Below are positions 11,032 through 20,348 of a DNA stretch of 31,281 bases, piece after piece (the first letter of the stretch is position 1; each line of letters begins with the position of its first letter). The DNA lies in the NCBI GenBank assembly GCA_964058805.1, contig CAXKVV010000123.1, forward strand, positions 1 to 31,281, read 5' to 3'. Both the position numbers and the translations under genes were made by a program. Source of the stretch: Schoenoplectus triqueter. Taxonomy: Eukaryota > Streptophyta > Magnoliopsida > Poales > Cyperaceae. Below the pieces are notes generated by a model. It ran no database searches. It had not been told where the DNA came from and saw only the letters and a list, made by a program, of their open reading frames with translations.

Positions 11032-12301
11032 CTCAAAAATCTATCTTTTACTACTGATTTTTCAATTTCCAGCTATTAGATTTATGTCCTATTTTTCTCG
11101 AGTTGTTTTTCATCTCTTTCAATTTTCAAATGCTTTTAGCTCGATCTTTTCCCCAGTCCTCCCATCGAGAAAAATAAATCAATTAAGAGTTAAATAATTG
11201 CTTACTTTTTATTTCTCCGTGAAGATTCTTGCGATTTTGCTCCAAAATGACATTATCTTTTTGATTACTTACCAGCATGAAATCTTTGAACAACGCCGGG
11301 TCCGGAAGTGTCCAGATTTGCAAACAGTAAGAAGGTACACTATTCTGATATTTGTCTTTTCTTTTTTGTTAATAGTGGGATTTTATATTTAGTTCCCACT
11401 TCCCACATGTCTCAACATTTCTGAGAAGTTGGTCGCAGCATTTCGTATTGTTTAATCTGAGCATGTTAGGAAATGACCTATAAATTTCTGCAATAACTTT
11501 TTGAGCATAATGAGTTGGAAAAAAGGCAAAAAAAGAAGGAAAACAATAGCAGTGAAGTGAAAGAGGAAATACTTATGAAATAAAACAAATGAAAAGTGGA
11601 AAGAAAAAAGAGTAAGAAGGATGGAGGATTGTGAATGGTGAGATAAGAATTACAAAAAAGATATGAAAAAAATGAAATGAGATTTCATAGAATTGAATCA
11701 GATTGACGGACTGCTGATGTATGAATATGATCTTCTGTTCTGGTTTTTGTTCACAGTTCTCTTCAGTATAAAATTCTTCTAACACCATAGCAGTGATTGT
11801 CCCAAGCCTCAACCATCTTTAACAAAAGAACCCTCTAAGAAACAGAAGTAATCGAGGCCGGGTGTCGGTGGAGGTAGGTGAAATAGAGATATTGCTGGGG
11901 CACTGCATCAGTGCTCTATAAAAAGAGCAACCAAAAGAAATACCATAGCAAAGCAAAAATACAAGTTGCAAATAGCTCAGTCGTACTCTATCAAAGAACC
12001 AACAACTAACAAACTTCACTATTTGAAAATAGAGATGAAAAGATCAGCGTACAGCCGAGTGGCCATTCAATCACAAATCTCATATATAGATATGTCATTT
12101 CCTCTCCCTAACAAGTATCCTTTTTCTTTCTAGCAACAAGCATCTTTTATTTAGTGGCCATTCACCTCAAGCTCTGATCTATACCAGATTTCCTATTAAT
12201 CTCTCGCAACTCTCTATGCAAAAGAAATAAAGCTCAACGCCACCTCTCATTTTGGAAGGATTCTTGCTTTCATTACTTTTTTCGAAAGCCAAAACAAGAT
12301 C
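11032..12301. other. Intergenic DNA, no convincing gene
   Basis: Short open frames exist on both strands but have no recognisable motif. A perfect 6-bp stem with a 3-base loop (GCACTGCATCAGTGC) sits near 11904-11918, too short for a microRNA precursor. The part from about 12240 to 12301 may be the distal 3' UTR of the broken minus-strand gene at 12917-13193, because the same non-repetitive sequence style continues on both sides of the hAT insertion. Confidence 0.4.
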
Positions 12302-12309
12302 CAAGTCAG

Positions 12310-12750
12310 CATTGGCGGATCTAGAATTTTGATTAGGGGGGGGGCAATTATCGGATTGTAATGGCTTATCGGGTTCAAACCCATTAACTAATCGGGTACT
12401 AAATAAAAAATTAATAATTTAATATATATACTTAACTAATAATTTTTTTTATTAAATAATAATATTTTATATATTAAAATAATAATAAAATAAAGCTCAA
12501 AGTAATAGATAATCAAGTTGATGAACAAAGTTTTCGACTAAATAACTTTATATTTTGATATCTTTGCATAATTATTTCATTATGCACGGTATTAAATATT
12601 TTTTTCTCAATAAAAATAACCAGACAATTCAGGGGGGGCAAAAAAAATTTTCAGGAGGGGCCAATTACCGAAAACATTACCGAAAAGTATTATTTTTCAA
12701 AATCCAGGGGGGGCACGTGCCCCCCCTGGATTATATTGGATCCGCCCCTG
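12310..12750. mobile_element. Non-autonomous hAT element with 8-bp target duplication
   Basis: Terminal inverted repeats: left CATTGGCGGATCTAG, right (reverse complement) CAGGGGCGGATCCAA. The CAGGGG-type end and the perfect 8-bp target duplication CAAGTCAG at 12302-12309 and 12751-12758 are hAT hallmarks. The left end has lost the CAGG terminus (CATT). The inside is AT-rich with G-runs (12345-12354) and a perfect 32-bp palindrome near the right end. There is no transposase ORF; length is 441 bp. Confidence 0.85.
12701..12732. repeat. Perfect 32-bp palindrome centred on CACGTG
   Basis: Sixteen bases (AATCCAGGGGGGGCAC) are followed exactly by their reverse complement, with the G-box core CACGTG at 12714-12719 in the middle. 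It lies inside the right end of the hAT element. A G7/C7 perfect stem without a loop should extrude easily and may hinder polymerases. Confidence 0.9.
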
Positions 12751-12916
12751 CAAGTCAGCATACAAGGAGTATGCAAAGCCATACAGAGTGCAAAATATAA
12801 AACTAACCAACAACAAAGGCCTAGCTAGTGCAACAAAACTAGGATTGAATTACAACCAGATGAATACCCGAAACTACTGGTATAACTGAACTCCTATATA
12901 ACTCCTAAATCCCTTT

Positions 12917-13193
12917 CTAATCCAACAAGTCTTCATCTTGTGATATATTGGGAGCCTGAGGAGCAATCCCTCCAGATTCCAGAAGCAGGCATAACTGCTA
13001 GACCCACAGGTGGCGTAGTTCGTGTGATAGACAACTCATGCACAGCCTGATGGAGCACACTGGTAGAAGTCCTGGAACCACCTGTCCAGAAAGAAAATAA
13101 ATGGAGAATGGAAAAAATAAAAGGAATTAGCAGAAGACCCACAGAAGTTCTAAAGATTTTAGCATTCCTTGATCTCCACAGCCCATAAAAGGG
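12917..13193 (-). pseudogene. Broken 3' end of an unidentified gene (two exon remnants)
   Basis: On the minus strand two exon-like blocks can be spliced with GT-AG borders: 13193-13139 (ends MLKSLELLW) and 13081-12917 (starts VVPGLLPVC, ends APQAPNISQDEDLLD and TAG at 12919-12917). They join in phase. The second block is open except for an in-frame TAG at 13000-12998. The acidic, gene-like C-terminus and the 3'-UTR-like sequence beyond it (interrupted by the hAT element) suggest a genuine gene tail. It retains an intron, so it is a DNA-level fragment rather than a processed copy. The upstream part is cut off by the probable solo LTR at 13308. I do not recognise the family. Confidence 0.4.
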
Positions 13194-13307
13194 CTGCCAA
13201 AAAAAATGCCCCCAAAACATAAATCATTAAAGGGAAGCTTGAGAAAAGATTGCCAAAAATCCCAGACAGAACCCTGAGTCAAAAGGGAGCCCTGAGACAA
13301 TGTATGG

Positions 13308-13940
13308 TGTTGAAATTAATTATTATTAATTACAATATGTATAGGTTTATATGTAATAAATATATATTATATAATGGACTATCAAATTATATCTGTAATG
13401 AAATGATTAAATTTTCTATTGGGTTTATTATATGTCATGAGAAATGAACCCTTTAATGTGTAGAATGTATATTAATGACTTTATGATTCAGTGATAGTCT
13501 GAATTATATAAAGTCTGATAATAATATAATTATGCTATTGGGCTCTGGATAATACAATTATAGACAGCTTTTTTGATTAAGCGGCAAACCCGTTAATAGA
13601 GTTTTGGATCCGATATGGACCCGTTAAGATATAACTGCTCTCAGTTATATGGACATCCATTATTTATAGGGATACTGTTGGTTTTCGAAACCATTCCCAT
13701 TTCTCTATTTTCCGTCACCCTTTCGTTTCTCAACAGAGATCCATCTCTTTCTAAACAGAGTTTCATAAGAGAAGAAACTGTCTGTGCCGATCCTCTCAAT
13801 CGCTCCATCGGGTTAGAGGAAGATCGCTGAAAGGCTAAATGAGTCTGGTGGTTGTGTCTCTCTGAAAGATCGACAGTATGGATCAAGATAACATAATTTA
13901 TAATTAGTAGTTCAATCACGACCATACCAGAATTCTAACA
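13308..13940 (+). mobile_element. Probable solo LTR (retrotransposon remnant)
   Basis: It begins TGTTGAAATT and ends AATTCTAACA, i.e. TG...CA termini with near-matching short inverted repeats (TGTTGAAATT versus TGTTAGAATT). The middle has a TATA-like TTATTTATAGG at about 13660, followed by a more GC-rich leader-like stretch, as in an LTR with promoter in + orientation. The possible 5-bp flanks, TATGG and CATTG, agree at only three positions, so a target duplication is not established. No internal retrotransposon coding region adjoins it. Confidence 0.45.
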
Positions 13941-14312
13941 CATTGATTTTTTTGTAATTATGCATATATAAGGAATCATAAAAAAAATCTTATAACGTCT
14001 TATAATTTCAATATCAACCTCTTTCTGCGCTGTGACATACAATGTCGCAATTGTTCCATTATATTTCATTAAAATCACTAAATCAGTACATAAAAAATCC
14101 AAAATAATTCAACCCCGGCTGTGCTTCAGCCCAGAATAAATATACCAATCCCTCCGTATATGAAAATTTATGAAAGATAAAATTAAGCCCAGTCAGGGCC
14201 CAAAAGTAGAAACCTAAAACCTCCATCTTCACTACACTCAGCTTCAGCTCCTTTCAACTTCCAAAAACACAAGATTGTGAGTTCGTGCCGACAAGGAAAG
14301 ACTTGAGAGAAG
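13941..14312 (+). promoter_or_regulatory. Promoter and leader of the taspase gene, with two site II-type motifs
   Basis: AGCCCA (14186-14191) and GGCCCA (14197-14202) are reverse complements of TGGGCT and TGGGCC, the plant site II motif (TGGGCY), here paired 5 bp apart about 110-130 bp before the start codon. AAACCTAAAACC just downstream (14210-14221) resembles a telo-box. This pairing is typical of housekeeping and ribosomal-type plant promoters. No clear TATA box is seen at the right distance. The function is inferred from motif knowledge only. Confidence 0.45.
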
Positions 14313-15803
14313 ATGGCGGGAGAGGATGGAGAAGAAAGCAACCCTACCAGTAGTAGTAGCAAAAAGAGGTACTTTGTGGCAGTCCATGTGGGAGCGGGAT
14401 ACCACTCCCCTTCTAACGAGAAAGCCTTCCGCCTTGCTATGAAGCGCGCCTGCCTCGCCGCTGTTTCAATTCTCCAAAAGGTCTACTTTCTCTGTCTCCC
14501 GTTAGTGGTTGAACTCTTTTAGTGGGAACTCTCAATGGATGAAATCTATGAACTTTTAGGATGATGGTACAAGTCTGGATGCTGTTGCGGCTGCTGTTCA
14601 AGTTTTGGAGGTTTTGTTGGCTATTTTTGTAACATAATCATTATACGTCCATTGTACCTGGGAAAATCAAAGTAACAATATAGAAAAGTTATCTTTTTTC
14701 TCTTATTTAGGATGATCCAATTACAAATGCTGGTAGAGGTTCCAATTTGACAGAGGAGGGTCATGTAGAATGTGATGCGAGCATCATGGATGGTTACACT
14801 GGCACATTTGGAGCTATTGGATCTGTAAGAGGTACCTGAAATCAAAATTGCATGATCAATTATCTTTTTATTCTTTTACCATCTTGTTTCTCTCTTCATG
14901 CAAACCATTGGTCTGACCGAAAGCTTGTATTGTAGACCAGGTGTAAAAAATGCCATCCAAATTGCAATGCTATTGGTCAAAGAGCAAATGATTGGGTCCT
15001 GCAAACTGGGTCGGATACCTCCAATGTAAGTTATTCTTCTGACATTTCTGTGATATTTCTGAAGTAGTTCACTAATTAGTGAAATCAAGATATCCAACTG
15101 CAGTACTAGTAATTGATATGTTGAATTATGTATGTTTTATCAGGTTTTTGGTTGGCACTGGTGCCCGTGATTGGGCAAAGTCAAAAGGGCTAAATGTACC
15201 AGAAACAACACAAGAAGCAAATATGGTATCCTTTTGTTCCTCATCTTCTAGCAGCAGAAGATTTTCATGTTAGATGAAAATAAAAAAATAAAAAACCATT
15301 CTTTCCATGTTAGATGCAAAGAGACCCTGATTTATTGGGAAATTAGTTTACTGTTTAACGGGTTTTAAACTTTAGTATATTTTCATTTTTGAGCGTGCAT
15401 TTGCTCGTGTTGTTTCTGATATGGATGGTCACACGCTGTTGTATAGATTTTATATAGTAATTTTTCTCCCTAGTGTGTGGCATCAATGATGCTAATAAAG
15501 CAATCAACAAAGGGGACTTAAATTTCAATATGCTAATGAAGTATTTATTTTGTTAAAATATGGAAGTGCAAGGGCTTCTTTACAATTTCGGAAAACCTTG
15601 CTTTATTTCCAATGCCTCAATTAGAATAGATTGGTGTAAGATCAAGGATAATGTTTATCTTTCCTTATAGTTTCTTTGGTGTAAAAGCAGTGGTTGGTGA
15701 CAAAGAGAGCGAAAGAACAGTGGTTGAGATACAAATGTATGCTTGCTAAGGCTACCTCAACTTCTGGATCAGGTTTCCTTATTGCTTTAGAATTATATAT
15801 ATG

Positions 15804-15838
<35 letters not shown>

Positions 15839-15886
15839 GGAGAGAGAGATAGTTATTATGAAAACGTTTGCATTTCACAATAGTCT

Positions 15887-15931
<45 letters not shown>

Positions 15932-16827
15932 GTAAAATTAATATATTCCTAGGAGCATGGAGCCTTTCCGTGCTCCTAACTAAAAAATGTATCTGAATAT
16001 CTCTGAATTTCGATTTATGTGTCTCAATAAATTCTTTGTATCAAAATCTTATGGGATATATAATTTTTCTATTTTTAGAGTTTCTTAAGTGCTTGCTTTA
16101 GATTTTTTAAAATGACTTATTTTTATATGCAAAGATTGATTATTTTATTATTATTTTAGGTTCATCTTAAAAAATATGAAATAGGTACTTATGAAACTCA
16201 AAAAATAGTAATTTTTTTAGTATCCCATAAGATTTTGATATAAAGAATTTATTGAGAGAGAAAATCGAAATTTGGATATGATTAGATATGTTTTGAGTTA
16301 AGAACACAGAAGGACTTGGTGCTCCTAGGAGCACCTTAGCTTTACTCACTCTCTCTCTCTCTTTCTCTCTCTATATATATAGAGAGAGAGAGTTTGTCTA
16401 TTGTGCTTCCAGTAGTACTTCGGCCGAAACGCTAGTAGTACTTCGGCCGAAACGCTATTAGTCTAAATTTTAATTTTTCATGCTCGAAATTTCAATTTAA
16501 GTAGCTTAATAAAATCTTTATATTATAATCTTGTAGAATACTAATTTTTATCGTGTTTGGAATTAGTTTACTATGCTTAATGATTTTTAGAAAGTAAGCA
16601 TTTTTGACATACAAATTTTATTATTTTTCTATTATTTTAGGGCTATCTTTCAAAAATCATTATGAATAGTAAATTAATTCCAAACACGATAAAAAATAGT
16701 ATTATATAAGATTATGATATAAAGATTTTATTGACCTATTTAAATTAAAATTTTGAGCATGAAAAATTAAAATTTGGACTGGTAGCGTTTCGGCTGAAAG
16801 AAGCACAATAAACAAACTCTCTCTCTC

Positions 16828-16859
<32 letters not shown>

Positions 16860-19298
16860 GATATAGATATATATAGATATATAGATAGATATAGATATAT
16901 ATAGATATATAGATAGATACAGATATATATGCATATGAAGGATTTCTTTGATTAGGTCTTGTTATATGTTATGTATCATGATTAGCATGAAGATTGGTTA
17001 AGGCTACAACCTTTTATACCCCCATCTTTGTTTTATATCAGAGAAAGCCCCCAATTTCGCTAATATGGAGAATATGGACTCTACTGCATGTATAAATGAA
17101 GAAGATATAACAATGGATACAGTTGGAGTAGTTTGTGTGGATAATTTGGGTCATGTGGCATCTGGGGCATCAAGTGGTGGAATTGCATTGAAGGTGATTC
17201 CAGATGTGTGCTTCTCAATTTTTTTGTTTTTTTCTTTTCCAGAGCTTTGAATATACTGTTCAGGATAACTCTATGCAACCTTCAATGCTTATTTCATTTT
17301 GACATTGACCTGTGAATCTTAACTGCGTAGCAGTAAATCAAATGCTGTTACCAAGGATAAGTGTGCTAAATTGTCTATTGAGCTACAGATGGATTATCAG
17401 TCATTGTGATAAACTTAAAATAAACAATAGACCCAAATGGATGAGAAAATTGATGAACTTTTTAGGTAATATTTTTACTTCTAGTTTAAGAAAAGATCTT
17501 GTATTTTCTAACATTGATAGGTAAATGGACGAATTGGATTGGCAGCCATGTACGGATGTGGGTGCTGGGCTTCATGCAAACCTGATCTATTTGGGGCTAC
17601 ATTTCCTGTTGGTTGCTGTGCAAGTGGGGCCGGAGAATACCTGATCAGAGGGTTTGCAGCTCGTGAATGTTGTTCTTTAGCCAAAATGTATGTATTTATC
17701 CACTCTCTTTAAGAATTAAACCACTATGCATAGTAAGGCTGTTTTCGGTTAAACTAGTTTTGATTATTTTGAAAACCTTGATGTGTAATCATGCAAAATT
17801 TATTGATGTCTTCATCATTTTTCCTTTTTCTTCTTTTCTACTCTGTTCAGGTCAGAGTCAGGCCCCTCATCAGCATGCACCAAAGTTTTACAGTCTATTG
17901 TGCAAAACAGTATGCAAAACTCACATGATACAGGTGCTGGCTTATTATTGGTGCAAGCTGACCTTCTGAAGGTTGATTATCCCTTGGTAGTTTTTAATGG
18001 CTAAAAATACTGATCACTTTATAAAAAGTCAGCATTTGATTGTGATATAATTTCTTCTTATTTTATTAGGAAAAGGAAAGTCGATCTCAACTCAAGGCAG
18101 TAGAACTTGCTGCTGCTTATTCATCCGCCTCATTTGGAGTTGGCTACTTGGGGAGCTCTATGGACCGGCCCAAGGTCTCTTTCTCTCTCAAAATTGGTTG
18201 TGGCTGCCAATAATAATTAGGTGCTCTTATGTCACCAACCAGTGTCATAAAAAAGGCAGCCAAGACCGATTAGTCGGCCGATAATCGTAATCGGTGGGTA
18301 AACTATTATATAACAGAGTCGGCCGATTATTTTTTTTGAGGCTACATACTGTATTACATTCAAATTATATATATTTCAACTGAACTCTAGTTTTGATAAT
18401 TAAAGACTTTATAGAAATTAGACTTCATTAATTTTAATTTGATTTCAATTTTTTACTCAATTGGATATTCATGAAATTATATATATATATATATATATTT
18501 TCAAAATGACTAATGGTTAATTTCTGTTTATAATTTCTCAATTGAATTTCAGACCATGGATTTGCTAATTAATTTCTGTTTATAATTTCTAAAATAAAAT
18601 CAATAAACAAAATTATTATCCGGTGTGTAAATAACTGACTTTTGTTGGAATTATTGATATTTTCATATATTAAAATATGAACGCCATATTGTCCGTAAAA
18701 ATTTGATTAATCGGTTGCATAGCGATTAGTCACTTAGCATTGCTCCATTCGTCCGTTAACGCGTTCCGTTTTTTACAACACTGACACCAACCGGTTCTCA
18801 TTGAATTCAGCAAGTAAGATAGAAACCGACATAAATATGTTCTGATGCATGCTAGCTCTCTTTTTTCGTATTACTAGGCAGTGGCCACCAAAAAATCTCA
18901 CATGACACAAAATCCTTTCACTATTTTGGGGACTTATGTTGTACTCTTCTACTAAAAAAACATTGTCAAGCGTAGCTAGTAAACTTATTTTGTTAATCTG
19001 TATCGTAGGGTATAGCTTTTTTTTCTTCTTATATGTTATATACTGTACCCTACCTCAGTCCTTTGTTATTTTAGGGAGATGCTTTTGCTAGAAAAGGATC
19101 ATTGTCAAACATATTGTATCCTCCAATCACACTGGAATTACCTATACGCTGTGCTGCCATTAGGGTAGATAATCAGTGAATTTTTCTGCTTTCACATTTT
19201 TTACCATGACTTTGTAGGTATTAATTCTTCGAGCACCAGAATCGAGAAGGGATGATCAGATAAATCATTTTGCTACTCGCATTAATCTTGATCGTTAG
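14313..19298 (+). CDS. TASP1: Threonine aspartase 1-like protease (taspase, Ntn hydrolase; 11 exons, complete)
   Basis: This is a peptidase family T2 (asparaginase-like) Ntn hydrolase. The precursor self-cleaves before a threonine, which becomes the catalytic nucleophile. Exons: 14313-14480, 14560-14610, 14711-14831, 14941-15025, 15144-15225, 15691-15772, 17042-17193, 17521-17687, 17851-17971, 18070-18174, 19218-19298; 1,215 nt, 404 aa, close to the plant taspase-like length. Visible motifs: [18 protein letters not shown] near the start, [13 protein letters not shown] (about 74-86), [21 protein letters not shown], then the cleavage/active-site motif MDTVGVVC with T223 as predicted nucleophile. 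[24 protein letters not shown] and [20 protein letters not shown] follow in the small subunit. The animal enzyme cuts MLL/TFIIA; plant substrates are not evident here. Intron 6 (1.27 kb) and intron 10 (1.04 kb) are enlarged by transposons. It is convergent with KEA. Confidence 0.93.
15793..15931. repeat. Palindromic (TA)n(GA)n - core - (CT)n(AT)n unit
   Basis: A (TA)n run (from about 15793), then a (GA)n run (about 15821-15849), a short core 15850-15885, a (CT)n run and an (AT)n run form one inverted repeat of about 139 bp. The core itself folds back: TAGTTATTATGAAAACG on the left, TAGACTATTGTGAAATGC as reverse complement of the right. It lies in intron 6 of the taspase gene and is the first of three adjacent palindromic units. 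Confidence 0.7.
15932..16345. mobile_element. Foldback MITE in taspase intron 6
   Basis: The left arm starts GTAAAATTAATATATTCCTA and the reverse-complemented right arm starts GTAAAGCTAAGGTGCTCCTA; both continue with GGAGCA and stay alignable through AATTTCGAT, CAATAAATTCTTT(G/A)TATC and AAAATCTTATGGGATA. The centre is TTATTTTATTATTATTTTAGG, close to the centres of the elements at 3810 and 16392, so the three may be related. It contains a perfect 18-bp palindrome GGTGCTCCTAGGAGCACC at 16318-16335. It is flanked on both sides by CT/TA microsatellites. No ORF. Confidence 0.75.
16392..16817. mobile_element. Foldback MITE, second copy of the 3810-4185 family
   Basis: The termini GTTTGTCTATTGTGCTTC (left) and GTTTGTTTATTGTGCTTC (right, reverse complement) are almost identical, and the arms stay complementary to the centre. 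The core shares long near-identical blocks with 3810-4185 (for example ACTAATTTTTATCGTG and TTTAATGATTTTTAGAAA, with TTTA read as CTTA here). The left arm carries a perfect 23-bp tandem duplication (16411-16433 and 16434-16456) absent from the right arm. The (GA)n/(TA)n tracts outside both ends are also inverted, so the element sits in, or carries, microsatellite flanks. Confidence 0.8.
16818..16934. repeat. Compound CT / TA / GATA microsatellite
   Basis: A (CT)n run is followed by (TA)n, a GATA run, and then an irregular array of GATA and TATA units. It ends the transposon-rich part of intron 6 of the taspase gene, about 110 bp before the exon carrying the catalytic threonine. Confidence 0.9.
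18240..18783. mobile_element. Non-autonomous hAT element in the last taspase intron
   Basis: Terminal inverted repeats: left CAGTGTCATAAAAAAGGC, right (reverse complement) CAGTGTTGTAAAAAACGG, a typical hAT CAGTG terminus. The flanking 8-mers TCACCAAC (18232-18239) and ACACCAAC (18784-18791) match at seven of eight bases, a lightly decayed target duplication. Subterminal copies of GATTAGTCGGCCGAT-like words occur near the left end, with GATTAATCGG/GCGATTAGTC words near the right. No transposase ORF; 544 bp. Confidence 0.85.
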
Positions 19299-20348
19299 AA
19301 TGTCTTCATTTGTCTTGGGGCCGAAGAATTCTTTTGTAATGATAACCTTCTCATTCATTCTTGGTTGTTTTTGTTGCTAGTGCATATTGATTTCAAATTC
19401 TTGATATTTCAAGCTCAATATGAAAATTGTTTGGTAGACTCTTTTATTAGTGTCTTTAGCTGTAGATTATTATTAATATTATCTATCTGAGTCCAACTAA
19501 CAATAGGATCATCTTTATGGCAATGCTACTTTTGTTATAGATCATGGCATGTTTTGCTTTAATGCAAATCACGCGTATGAACAGTTCCTGACAAGGTTTA
19601 TGTGTGTCCGTTTCTATGCCGTATGTTCTGGATAACATTTTATTTGAAAAAAGAAGTTTTCGGCGTCAAGTGCATCCTGTTGGTCGGAGGAATGGAAATG
19701 TTTTCTTCAAATTTCAAAACATTATTTAAATTCATAGTCATATAATCACCTCTTCAGTTAATATGGTCAACAAGCGCGAAAGTCAACTACCAATCACGTT
19801 TAACATTAGCGACAGGTGCATCCCATTTATAAATTCGTTAAAGGGAAGTTACGCAAGTGACCACATTAATTTCCCGTCCGGGGTCGAGACCAGTTTAGTC
19901 CCAGAAGTCAACGAGTTCATTTACTCTAAAACAGGAGGACAAAAAGCCAAAGAGATGGACACTAACAACCATTAGACTGTTCTCCGCATCTCAAAATAAC
20001 ACCAACCTCATCAGCAGAAACGGGTCTTGCTTATTAAAAGGCAATCTGAAAACAATGAAAATTACACATGTTTGCATTCTATAGTCCAGGGAATCAAAAC
20101 TGGAGCAAAATCTATAATCTCAAAAATATAATGTTCCCTGAAAAACAATCAAGTTTCCGACATGCAAAAGATTGCCAAAAGTTGCTCCTTTCAGAGAAAA
20201 ATTAAAAGAGGAGCTTTTTTGCCAGACAAAAATGCAAAATAACCCGGCCAAGGAGCTAAATGACAACTAATTCCTATTATTGTGACTACTAAACCCCTAT
20301 ACAATAGCTAAACATTTGCAGCAATTTAACATCTATATACTTTCCCCA
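19299..20348. other. Convergent intergenic region between taspase and KEA
   Basis: It must contain both 3' UTRs, since the two genes end tail to tail. I see no further gene. An open frame at 19763-19975 (+, 70 codons) has mixed hydrophilic composition but matches nothing I recognise and lacks supporting context, so it is left uncalled. Confidence 0.5.

Noticed and set aside
11904..11918. Short perfect hairpin GCACTGCATCAGTGC
   Set aside because: A 6-bp stem is too short for a microRNA precursor, and no larger fold is evident around it.
11819..12019. Minus-strand frame with a hydrophobic, signal-like stretch
   Set aside because: It has a hydrophobic middle but no family resemblance, and the surrounding sequence is not gene-like in either direction.
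19070..19169. Possible extra taspase exon after a TTTTAG acceptor
   Set aside because: The frame soon stops, and the join of exon 18070-18174 to 19218 already gives the conserved RPK-VLILRAP sequence.
19763..19975. 70-codon open frame between taspase and KEA
   Set aside because: No motif, no codon or context support, and it lies where two 3' UTRs converge.
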